Source: Bulleidia sp. | GTDB taxonomy: Bacteria > Bacillota_I > Bacilli_A > Erysipelotrichales > Erysipelotrichaceae | NCBI GenBank assembly: GCA_016293365.1 | Contig: JAEDEK010000017.1 | Location: forward strand, 1 to 23,208 | Direction of reading: 5' to 3' | Length of the DNA: 23,208 nt | Part shown: piece by piece, positions 14,470 to 20,752 of the stretch | Layout: each line of letters opens with the position of its first letter | Position numbering within the stretch: the first letter of the stretch is position 1 | Position numbers and translations under genes: made by a program | The notes under the pieces: generated by a model | The model's database searches: none | What the model saw: only the letters and a program-made list of their open reading frames with translations | Told to the model about the DNA's origin: nothing

Positions 14470-14930
14470 GCATTTTCCTTTCTGATGCGGATGCTTTTCA
14501 GCTGTTTTCCGGCAAGATGATCGCTCAGCTGCTGATAGACGGAGGAATAGGAATACATTTCCTGGACCTCTGTACTTCCGTCCACAAGTGTTATGACAAG
14601 CTGATCATAGTGTTTCCGGTATACGTATTGCCAGTGCACAACCTCATCATAATAGACAAGCATGCACATGGAACGGTCGGGCTGGTTGAATAATACCAGG
14701 CAGTCATCCAGGAATGTCACCAGGATCCGATCCGGGAAGATGGCAATGCCGAAGACCCCTGCCAGGATCAGGCCAAGGCCTGTCAGAATCAAAGAGGAGT
14801 TGGCAATGACTATGATGGCACCTGCCGCAATAAAACCAGTCAGTACCGGAACCGGTTTGACATGGACGGATACACCTGATTTCAGAAGTGATTCAGACAG
14901 ATTTCTGACACGGATTTTCTGTGTTTTCAT
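14466..14930 (-). CDS. small membrane protein, possible bacterial PH-like domain
   Basis: A 154-residue protein. After a basic start (MKTQKIRVRN) come two hydrophobic helices (about 29-46 and 48-65) forming a hairpin, then a beta-rich cytosolic domain of ~75 residues (RILVTFLDDCLVLFN...VVHWQYVYRKHYDQLVITLVDG) resembling bacterial PH/YcxB-like domains. That match is by strand pattern only. I reject the longer upstream frame, which is antisense to tgt. The ATG at 14930 has no Shine-Dalgarno and begins exactly where transcription from the perfect extended -10 should start. It is coupled to the zinc repressor downstream, so its expression is probably zinc-dependent. Function unknown. Confidence 0.65.
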   Translation of the reverse strand: MKTQKIRVRNLSESLLKSGVSVHVKPVPVLTGFIAAGAIIVIANSSLILTGLGLILAGVFGIAIFPDRILVTFLDDCLVLFNQPDRSMCMLVYYDEVVHWQYVYRKHYDQLVITLVDGSTEVQEMYSYSSVYQQLSDHLAGKQLKSIRIRKENA

Positions 14931-14953
14931 AAGAGTATTATAGCATGACTCTT
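14931..14953 (-). promoter_or_regulatory. candidate zinc-repressor operator over the -10 box
   Basis: Inverted repeat AAGAGT (14931-14936) - 11 bases - ACTCTT (14948-14953), enclosing the -10 box. Placement fits autorepression by the ArsR/SmtB protein; the arms are only 6 bp. Confidence 0.35.
14937..14945 (-). promoter_or_regulatory. extended -10 promoter, probably leaderless
   Basis: Minus strand TGC-TATAAT. The seventh base after the hexamer, the usual transcription start, is the A of the ATG at 14930. Confidence 0.65.
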
Positions 14954-14975
14954 CGTTCCACTGTGTCGGTTTATT

Positions 14976-14984
14976 TGGTATACT
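14976..14984 (+). promoter_or_regulatory. extended -10 promoter of tgt-queA-queH
   Basis: TGG-TATACT. Transcription near 14991 leaves a ~15-base leader carrying AAGGAG. It diverges from the membrane-protein promoter some 35 bases away. Confidence 0.65.
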
Positions 14985-15006
14985 ATTCAAGTTAAGGAGA
15001 ACGAAA

Positions 15007-16137
15007 ATGGTTCCAGTTACATTTGAAATAACACATATTGACAGAAACAGCGGTGCCCGTACAGGAATTCTGCATACACCACATGGTGATGTGGAAACAC
15101 CGATGTTCATGCCGGTAGGTACGCAGGCTACTGTAAAATTCATCTCTCCTGAAGAGCTATACGATATGGGAAGTGGCGTTGTACTTGCCAATACATATCA
15201 TCTGTGGCTGCGTCCAGGACCTGAAATTCTGGAAAAGGCAGGCGGCGTACAGAAGTTCATGAACTACAAAGGTCCGATGCTGACGGATTCCGGTGGATTT
15301 CAGGTATTCTCTCTTGCCAAAACAAGAAAGATCACAGAGGAAGGCGTTGAATTCCGTAACATCCTCAATGGTGATAAGATGTTCCTTTCCCCTGAAAAAA
15401 GCATTCAGATTCAGAATAGCATCGGGGCGGATATCATGATGTCATTTGATGAATGCATCCCTTACCCTGCCACATACGAATATGCCAAAGCAAGTATGGA
15501 ACGTACATTACGATGGGCATTGCGTGGTAAAAATGCAAACCAGAGACCTGATGAACAGGCGATCTTCGGTATTGTTCAGGGTGGTGAATATCCGGATTTA
15601 AGAAAATACTGTGCAGAAAAGCTTGTGGAAATGGATTTCCCTGGGTATGCAATCGGAGGTACTTCCGTTGGTGAAGACAAGGAAACATTCCGTAAGATGA
15701 TCGAAATGGCGGAAGTACCTTTACCGTTTGATAAACCACGCTATCTGATGGGTGTTGGTGCTGTCAATGATCTTCTGGATGGGGTCGCACTCAACATTGA
15801 CATGTTTGACTGTGTATTACCGACCCGCCTTGCTCGACATGGTACATTAATGACAAGTCAGGGGCGCATCAATATCCGCAAGGCAAAGTATAAAGATGAC
15901 TTTACCCCGCTTGATCCAAAGTGCGACTGCTATGCATGTCGCAACTATACAAGGGCTTATCTGAATCATCTTGCACGTGCAGATGAAGGATTCGGTACAC
16001 GCCTTTTTTCCATCCATAACGTCCGTTTCCTGCTGAAACTGATGGAGGATGTCCGCACAGCAATCAGAGAAGACAGATTTGCTGCATTCCGTGATGAAAC
16101 ACTTGCGGAAATGAAATTTGATGAAAGAGGTTTCTGA
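15007..16137 (+). CDS. tgt: queuine/preQ1 tRNA-guanine transglycosylase
   Basis: A 376-residue TGT of standard bacterial length. It exchanges G34 for preQ1 in tRNAs with GUN anticodons. Motifs: MLTDSGGFQVFSL with the general-acid/base Asp, VQGGEYPDLR for base recognition, DMFDCVLPTRLARHGT containing the nucleophilic Asp, and the zinc site CDCYACRNYTRAYLNHL. The ATG follows AAGGAG by 7 bases. The stop overlaps the queA start (TGATG). Confidence 0.97.
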   Translation: MVPVTFEITHIDRNSGARTGILHTPHGDVETPMFMPVGTQATVKFISPEELYDMGSGVVLANTYHLWLRPGPEILEKAGGVQKFMNYKGPMLTDSGGFQVFSLAKTRKITEEGVEFRNILNGDKMFLSPEKSIQIQNSIGADIMMSFDECIPYPATYEYAKASMERTLRWALRGKNANQRPDEQAIFGIVQGGEYPDLRKYCAEKLVEMDFPGYAIGGTSVGEDKETFRKMIEMAEVPLPFDKPRYLMGVGAVNDLLDGVALNIDMFDCVLPTRLARHGTLMTSQGRINIRKAKYKDDFTPLDPKCDCYACRNYTRAYLNHLARADEGFGTRLFSIHNVRFLLKLMEDVRTAIREDRFAAFRDETLAEMKFDERGF

Positions 16138-17183
16138 TGGATCTGAATCATATCAAAACAAGTGACTTTGACTACAACCTGCCGGAAGAACTCATTGCCC
16201 AGACACCATTATCTGACCGCAAGACTTCCCGCATGATGGTTGTTCATATGAACAATGATGTCAATGAACATAAACATTTCTATGATATCCTGGATTATTT
16301 CCACAAAGGTGATGTTCTTGTCCGCAACAATACAAGAGTCATCCCTGCCCGTCTATATGGAACTAAGGAAATCACTGGTGCACATGTGGAAGTGCTGTTG
16401 CTGCGGCAGATGGAAGATGATGTCTGGGAATGTCTTGTCGGTAATGCCAAAACAGTCAAAGTGGGAACCGTTGTTTCCTTCCATGATGGTAGACTCAAGG
16501 CGGAATGCCTTGAAATCGGCGAAAAAGGTCTGCGTAAGTTCAGAATGATCTACAATGGCATCTTCAATGAAATCCTGGATCAGCTTGGTGAAGTACCTTT
16601 ACCACCATATATCCATGAAAAACTGAATGATCCGGAACGGTATCAGACTGTATATTCCAAAGTGGAAGGCAGTGCTGCTGCCCCTACTGCAGGTCTGCAT
16701 TTCACCCCTGAAATCTTTACGAAGCTGGAAGAAAAAGGCGTTACGATTGTGGATGTCACATTACATGTCGGCTTAGGCACATTCCGCCCAATGGATACCG
16801 AAGATGTCAAAGATCATGATATGCATGCTGAAGTATGCCAGATGAGCAAAGAAGCTGCCGACATACTGAATCAGGCAAAAACAGAAGGCAGAAGAATCTT
16901 TGCGATCGGTACAACTTCTGTACGCACACTGGAATCTGTATGGAATGCCTATGGCAGATTTGAACCATGCACACTGGAAACAAAACTGTTCATCTATCCT
17001 GGTTATACATACCATACGATTAACGGCATGCTGACAAACTTCCATTTACCAAAGTCCACATTACTAATGATGATTACAGCACTTGCCGGTTATGACAGAA
17101 TCATGGCAGCCTATCAGGAAGCAGTACAGGAAAGATACCGTTTCTTCTCCTTTGGTGACTGCATGTTACTGACTGATGAATGA
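16137..17183 (+). CDS. queA: S-adenosylmethionine:tRNA ribosyltransferase-isomerase QueA
   Basis: A 348-residue QueA. It transfers and isomerises the ribosyl part of SAM onto preQ1-tRNA, giving epoxyqueuosine. Family motifs: FDYNLPEELIAQTPL at the N-terminus, GEVPLPPYIHE, SAAAPTAGLHFT, VTLHVGLGTFRP and TNFHLPKSTLLMM. It overlaps tgt by one base and queH by eight, so the three are one translation-coupled unit. Confidence 0.97.
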   Translation: MDLNHIKTSDFDYNLPEELIAQTPLSDRKTSRMMVVHMNNDVNEHKHFYDILDYFHKGDVLVRNNTRVIPARLYGTKEITGAHVEVLLLRQMEDDVWECLVGNAKTVKVGTVVSFHDGRLKAECLEIGEKGLRKFRMIYNGIFNEILDQLGEVPLPPYIHEKLNDPERYQTVYSKVEGSAAAPTAGLHFTPEIFTKLEEKGVTIVDVTLHVGLGTFRPMDTEDVKDHDMHAEVCQMSKEAADILNQAKTEGRRIFAIGTTSVRTLESVWNAYGRFEPCTLETKLFIYPGYTYHTINGMLTNFHLPKSTLLMMITALAGYDRIMAAYQEAVQERYRFFSFGDCMLLTDE

Positions 17184-17865
17184 AGCAGAAAAGCAGGAAT
17201 ATATCGCCTATCTGATGTCAAGAAAATCCAGCAGCAGACATAATTACCATAAGGAGTGTCTCAAAGTACTGGAACAGTTCAGACATCAGTTTCCAAGTCG
17301 TAACCCGAAAGTCATTCTGCATGTGTGCTGTGTGGTGTGTGCATGCTGGCCACTTGATTTCCTGCATGAAAATGGATGTGAGGTAACTGTTTATTATTCC
17401 AACTCCAACATCTGGCCAAAGCAGGAATATGATCTGCGCTTAGCCGAACTGAAACGCTATCTACATGAAAGATGGCATGATGAAATCCCGCTTGTGGAAG
17501 ACAGCTATGATTACGACACCTATGAAAAAACAGTCCTGAAAAACAGAGGGACGGATCCGGAAGGATGGAAGAGCTGTTTTGGATGTTATGCATACAGAAT
17601 TGCTTCAGCAGCAGCGTATGGTGAAGCACATGGCTTTGATTTTGTATCTTCCGTTCTGACATTTTCCCGTCAGAAAGATTCAGAAAAGATCAATGAAATC
17701 GGTATGCAGGTTACATCAGGGCGCAGTATCAGATGGCTTGTATCCGATTTCAAGAAAGCAGATGGTGCGCGTAAGTCAGAAAAAATCTGCTGTCAATGGG
17801 ACCTGTATCGACAGGATTATTGTGGATGTCGTTACTCATATGATGAAAGACATCCTCAAAAGTAA
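17176..17865 (+). CDS. queH: epoxyqueuosine reductase QueH
   Basis: A 229-residue QueH (DUF208). QueH reduces epoxyqueuosine to queuosine in tRNA and replaces the cobalamin-dependent QueG in many Bacillota. Conserved parts are HVCCVVCACW (vicinal Cys pair; the usual form is HxCCxxC), YYSNSNIWPKQEY (the YNPNI-P motif), KSCFGCYAYRI (second Cys pair) and CGCRYS near the C-terminus; these bind Fe-S and metal. The last steps of queuosine synthesis are therefore complete here. queC, queD, queE and queF are absent from the window, so preQ1 is either made elsewhere or imported. Confidence 0.93.
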   Translation: MNEAEKQEYIAYLMSRKSSSRHNYHKECLKVLEQFRHQFPSRNPKVILHVCCVVCACWPLDFLHENGCEVTVYYSNSNIWPKQEYDLRLAELKRYLHERWHDEIPLVEDSYDYDTYEKTVLKNRGTDPEGWKSCFGCYAYRIASAAAYGEAHGFDFVSSVLTFSRQKDSEKINEIGMQVTSGRSIRWLVSDFKKADGARKSEKICCQWDLYRQDYCGCRYSYDERHPQK

Positions 17866-17870
17866 ACGAA

Positions 17871-17896
17871 AACATGCATAATATGCATGTTTTTTG
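17871..17896 (+). terminator. intrinsic terminator after queH
   Basis: AACATGCAT / ATGCATGTT, 9-bp stem with 3-base loop, then TTTTT. Confidence 0.85.
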
Positions 17897-17916
17897 ATGC
17901 AGGAAAACCGCTTTTA

Positions 17917-17925
17917 TGGTATTAT
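17917..17925 (+). promoter_or_regulatory. extended -10 promoter of infA
   Basis: TGG-TATTAT, with transcription expected at about 17930-17932 and AAGGAGG just downstream. The -35 is weak. Confidence 0.55.
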
Positions 17926-17929
17926 CTGC

Positions 17930-17962
17930 ATGCAACACAAGGAGGGTACTGCTCTTGAGTAA
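17930..17962 (+). other. possible 10-codon upstream ORF overlapping infA start
   Basis: ATG at 17930 reads MQHKEGTALE and stops at TAA 17960-17962, five bases beyond the infA TTG. It lies at or near the predicted transcript 5' end, so it could be translated leaderless or be chance. Confidence 0.25.
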
Positions 17963-18170
17963 GGAAGATGCAATCCAGATGGAGGGCGTTGTTGAAGAAA
18001 TCTCTTCCAATGCATTCAAAGTCAAGCTGACTAACGGCATGGATATCCGTGCAACTCTCGCCGGAAAACTGAGAATTCATCACATCAGAATTCTGCCTGG
18101 CGACAAGGTCAAGGTTGAAATTTCTCCATATGATCTGACAAACGGCAGAATCGTATACAGAAACAAATAA
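17955..18170 (+). CDS. infA: translation initiation factor IF-1 (TTG start)
   Basis: A 71-residue OB-fold protein with the typical IF-1 sequence: SKEDAIQMEGVVEE, FKVKLTNGMDIRATLAGKLR, IRILPGDKVKVEISPYDLTNGRIVYR. IF-1 binds the 30S A site and helps IF-2 and IF-3 select the start codon. Start is TTG at 17955, nine bases after AAGGAGG; no in-frame ATG gives the right length, and IF-1 is normally 71-72 residues. In most Bacillota infA sits in the spc ribosomal-protein operon. Here it stands alone with its own promoter and terminator. Whether another copy exists elsewhere is unknown. Confidence 0.95.
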   Translation: MSKEDAIQMEGVVEEISSNAFKVKLTNGMDIRATLAGKLRIHHIRILPGDKVKVEISPYDLTNGRIVYRNK

Positions 18171-18206
18171 ACCTCATTGAACGATCTCAATGAGGTTTGT
18201 TTTTTA
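18169..18206 (+). terminator. bidirectional terminator between infA and coiled-coil gene
   Basis: A perfect 12-bp stem AAACCTCATTGA / TCAATGAGGTTT with 6-base loop, then GTTTTTT on plus and ATTTGTTT on minus. It touches both stop codons. Confidence 0.9.
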
Positions 18207-18521
18207 CCTGTCCAGGTTATCCAGCTTCTCATTCAGAAGCTTGACGAGCAGTTCCTTGGAGCGGATCATTTCCATGGTATCCTTCATATCTTCCATAGGT
18301 TCACCTTTGGAAACACTTTCGTAGTACGCTCTGCCAAGCTTTTCATAAGCCTTTGTCAGATCTCTGCTGTTATGACCGATCTCACTTCTGATCTGTGCCT
18401 TCTCCTTTTCGGAATCAAACCTGGTAACAACTTCCTTTGCGACATCGTTGACCTTTTTCATCAGATCATCGACCATATCATTGACTTTCTTTTCGAAATC
18501 ACCATTTCTGTTTTCAGACAT
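18204..18521 (-). CDS. small charged helical (coiled-coil) protein of unknown function
   Basis: A 105-residue, highly charged, wholly helical protein without Cys, signal peptide or membrane segment. Heptad-like stretches run from about residue 8 to 40 and 45 to 100. It resembles the helical N-terminal part of small zinc-ribbon proteins in Clostridia (AYEKLGRAYYE...KGEPMEDM), but the zinc ribbon is missing. The ATG has AAAGGAAG upstream and overlaps the 3' end of the TetR gene by 8 bases, so the two are co-translated. This is the main clue to its role: it probably belongs to the TetR regulon. Confidence 0.7.
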   Translation of the reverse strand: MSENRNGDFEKKVNDMVDDLMKKVNDVAKEVVTRFDSEKEKAQIRSEIGHNSRDLTKAYEKLGRAYYESVSKGEPMEDMKDTMEMIRSKELLVKLLNEKLDNLDR

Positions 18522-19083
18522 TTTCTTCTTCCTTTCCGACTCTACCAAGCAGAGTCATGATTATTTCCATAATAAGTGCATTGTCCTGCTCCTCTTTTAC
18601 AAGAGTGATAATACCGGAGACAATGACGACCGCATACTGATGCGGATGAAGCAGGGAAAGATCACCGGTTGATATACCTTCCTGCAGCAGTTTTTCAAGT
18701 CCGGCAATGGAAGCATTGCGTGCTTCTTCCATGGAACGGCTGATCAGTGGAGTCAGATCGACATCTTCCCCCTTTCCTTTGAGCTGATTGTGAAGTCTGG
18801 CAAAGGACGCAATGCAGTTTTCAATATACTGATTGAGTCTTTCATCAAACCCTGGACGATCCATGGATGCTTTCATCATTTCGTTGAATGCTTCGTTATA
18901 TTTCTCACAGATGGCATCAATGACATCATCCTTTGACTTGAAATAGTAATAGAACAGGCCTTTCGCCACATCCAGTTCCTTGACGATGGAGTTGATGGTT
19001 GTATCGACAATACCATTCTCCTTGAACAGTTTCTCAGCGGCATCCATGAACTCATTCCGTCTTTCTTCTTCTTTATCCGGCAT
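18514..19083 (-). CDS. TetR/AcrR-family transcriptional regulator
   Basis: A 189-residue regulator. The N-terminal helix-turn-helix has the family pattern: FMDAAEKLFKENGIVDTTI, then IVKELDVAKGLFYYYFKSKDDVI (recognition helix before YYYF). The remaining ~130 residues are the helical ligand-binding and dimer domain, with no residues that reveal the ligand. The ATG at 19083 follows AAAGGAGGG by 7 bases. An upstream in-frame ATG lies too close to the promoter. It diverges from the rlmA unit; two palindromic operators fill the gap, one covering its own -35. It should repress itself and the rlmA operon until it binds an unknown small molecule. Confidence 0.9.
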   Translation of the reverse strand: MPDKEEERRNEFMDAAEKLFKENGIVDTTINSIVKELDVAKGLFYYYFKSKDDVIDAICEKYNEAFNEMMKASMDRPGFDERLNQYIENCIASFARLHNQLKGKGEDVDLTPLISRSMEEARNASIAGLEKLLQEGISTGDLSLLHPHQYAVVIVSGIITLVKEEQDNALIMEIIMTLLGRVGKEEENV

Positions 19084-19104
19084 GCACGCCCTCCTTTCAT
19101 CATT

Positions 19105-19132
19105 ATTATACATCCTATTGACCGTCGGTCAA
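19105..19132 (-). promoter_or_regulatory. promoter of the tetR gene
   Basis: Minus strand TTGACC (19127-19132), 16-bp spacer, TATAAT (19105-19110). The -35 and part of the spacer lie within operator 1. Confidence 0.7.
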
Positions 19133-19135
19133 TAG
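19115..19135. promoter_or_regulatory. TetR operator 1 (perfect palindrome)
   Basis: CTATTGACC-GTC-GGTCAATAG: 9-bp arms, 3-base centre. It shares the core TTGACC-n3-GGTCAA with operator 2 and overlaps the tetR promoter. Confidence 0.75.
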
Positions 19136-19145
19136 TTATGAATAT

Positions 19146-19170
19146 ATCTTTTGACCTATGGTCAAAAGAT
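19146..19170. promoter_or_regulatory. TetR operator 2 (perfect palindrome)
   Basis: ATCTTTTGACC-TAT-GGTCAAAAGAT: 11-bp arms, 3-base centre, same core as operator 1, 33 bp centre to centre. It covers the -35 region of the rlmA promoter. Confidence 0.75.
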
Positions 19171-19175
19171 TCTTA

Positions 19176-19184
19176 TGTTATAAT
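19176..19184 (+). promoter_or_regulatory. extended -10 promoter of rlmA, probably leaderless
   Basis: TGT-TATAAT; the seventh base after the hexamer is the A of the ATG at 19191. No Shine-Dalgarno can fit. Confidence 0.7.
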
Positions 19185-19190
19185 GGTTGC

Positions 19191-19961
19191 ATGCAGTTAA
19201 GGTGTCCGATCTGCGGGAAACCGCTTGTCAGAATTGAAAGAAGCGCTGTGTGTGAAAACAGACACAGTTTTGATTATGCAAAACAGGGTTATATCAATCT
19301 TCTGATCAGACAGTCCGTTGATCATGGAGATAATAAAGCCATGGTACAGGCACGTACCGCTTTCCTTCATAGTGGCAGTTATGAGTTTTTGAGAAATACG
19401 ATCTGCCAGATCATTCAGGAAGAACCATGTAACACATTGGCTGACCTTGGATGTGGGGAAGGATATTATACCTCTTCCTTTCCTATACAGGAAAAATATG
19501 GCTTTGATATGTCAAAAGAGGCTTTGAAGTATGCCGCAAGAACAGATCGTTCTTCGCAGTATACAGTAGCATCCATTTTCCATCTGCCACTGCCGGATGA
19601 CTCCATGGATGTCTGTGTAACATGCTTTGCCCCTTTTGCGGATGCAGAAATACAGAGGGTACTCAAGCCGGGTGGAAGATTCATCTTCGTATCCCCTGCT
19701 CCTTATCATTTATATGAAATGAAACAGGCTCTTTATGAACATCCATATGAAAACACTGTTGAGAATCTGGATACTACTATGGAATTACTGGATGAAAGAA
19801 TCATCACACAGAAATTCACAGCCGATCACAACACACTGATGGCATTGTTTGAAATGACACCATACGTACATCGTACAAAAAAAGAAGATATCGAACGTCT
19901 GGCACAGAAGGAATCCATGGAAATTACAGCTTCCTTTGTTGTGCGGACCTACCGGAGATAA
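19191..19961 (+). CDS. rlmA: 23S rRNA (guanine-N1) methyltransferase, RlmA family
   Basis: A 256-residue methyltransferase. It opens with the RlmA zinc finger: C5, C8, C21 and H25 (CPICGKPL...CENRHSFD), followed by the family KQGYINLL. The Rossmann SAM site is LADLGCGEGYYT, and later motifs FDMSKEALKYAARTD and FAPFADAEIQRVLKPGGRFI fit. RlmA makes m1G745 in Gram-negatives; Gram-positive relatives (TlrB type) methylate G748 in the macrolide tunnel and can give tylosin-type resistance. Which base is used here is unknown. I chose the ATG at 19191 because family members begin right at the zinc finger and the ATG at 19158 lies inside the operator. It heads an operon with the GNAT-like and deacetylase genes. 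Confidence 0.9.
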   Translation: MQLRCPICGKPLVRIERSAVCENRHSFDYAKQGYINLLIRQSVDHGDNKAMVQARTAFLHSGSYEFLRNTICQIIQEEPCNTLADLGCGEGYYTSSFPIQEKYGFDMSKEALKYAARTDRSSQYTVASIFHLPLPDDSMDVCVTCFAPFADAEIQRVLKPGGRFIFVSPAPYHLYEMKQALYEHPYENTVENLDTTMELLDERIITQKFTADHNTLMALFEMTPYVHRTKKEDIERLAQKESMEITASFVVRTYRR

Positions 19962-19962
19962 C

Positions 19963-20742
19963 ATGAAGCAAGTTGAAGAAAGATATATTCTGAAAATACT
20001 TTCCTTTCTTGAAAGAGGAAGCTATTTTACAAAGCAGCAGATGCTTTCCTGGCTGAAACGTCATCCTGGCAATTGGTGTATGGAAGAAGACGGATATGGG
20101 TATCAGTACTGTCTGATTTCCTATCCTCTGACATCTCTTTCCCAGCCATATCTGGATCCGGAAAAAACTGTCCTGCTTGTATTCGATGGTGATACCGTCA
20201 TCGCAGATATTGCCACCGTCAGTACCAGAACAGATGACCTTCTGCACGATGATGAAATCAGTGATGCCATCATGGATATTGATACATGGGTGCAGTCTTG
20301 TCTGTATGTCATGAAGACAGCCTTTGCCCACCACACTTCCTTTCAGAAAAAGGATTCTGTGGCATGTATCATCTGTAATGCCTACGTTACGCACAGCTAT
20401 CGCAGAAAAGGAATCTTTACCGCCATGATGCAGATGGTCAGAGACCACTGTGTCCGTTTCAGCCATAACACAATCACCTTGTTTCAAACAATCAGTCTGG
20501 ATCCTGATATTGCATGTTATGGACCTGACGCAAGTGATGAACCATACTACTATTCCATGGAACAGGATGAGCCAAAACGTATTCTCAATGCAGAAATCAT
20601 CCAGCATCTTGACTTTGCGGCAGTTCAGCTGGAACATGGAGAAGAAGATACCCTGTCAGATGGCACTTTCATCTGGTATGGAATCAAAGCCGAACGTATT
20701 ACAATTGTGGAAAGAAACAGCGATACTCTGAATCTTTCATGA
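19963..20742 (+). CDS. GNAT-like acetyltransferase family protein
   Basis: A 259-residue protein. The best clue is YVTHSYRRKGIFTAMMQMVRDH, which fits GNAT motif A (R-x-x-G-x-G/F-x acetyl-CoA pyrophosphate loop after a beta strand). A preceding strand (VACIICNAYV) and a following aromatic, acidic region agree with the fold, but the N-terminal ~60 residues are unlike common GNATs. The substrate is unknown. The ATG is one base past the rlmA stop, with CGGAG 7 bases upstream, so it is translationally coupled. The deacetylase gene follows after 10 bases. Confidence 0.6.
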   Translation: MKQVEERYILKILSFLERGSYFTKQQMLSWLKRHPGNWCMEEDGYGYQYCLISYPLTSLSQPYLDPEKTVLLVFDGDTVIADIATVSTRTDDLLHDDEISDAIMDIDTWVQSCLYVMKTAFAHHTSFQKKDSVACIICNAYVTHSYRRKGIFTAMMQMVRDHCVRFSHNTITLFQTISLDPDIACYGPDASDEPYYYSMEQDEPKRILNAEIIQHLDFAAVQLEHGEEDTLSDGTFIWYGIKAERITIVERNSDTLNLS

Positions 20743-20752
20743 AAGGAAACCC

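Noticed and set aside
14931..15191. N-terminal extension of the membrane-protein frame
   Set aside because: It is antisense to tgt and lies upstream of the perfect extended -10 box that should start the mRNA at 14930.
19924..20637. Long minus-strand frame of 237 codons under the GNAT-like gene
   Set aside because: Low-complexity composition typical of an antisense shadow, no ribosome site and no family features; the plus-strand gene is coupled to rlmA.
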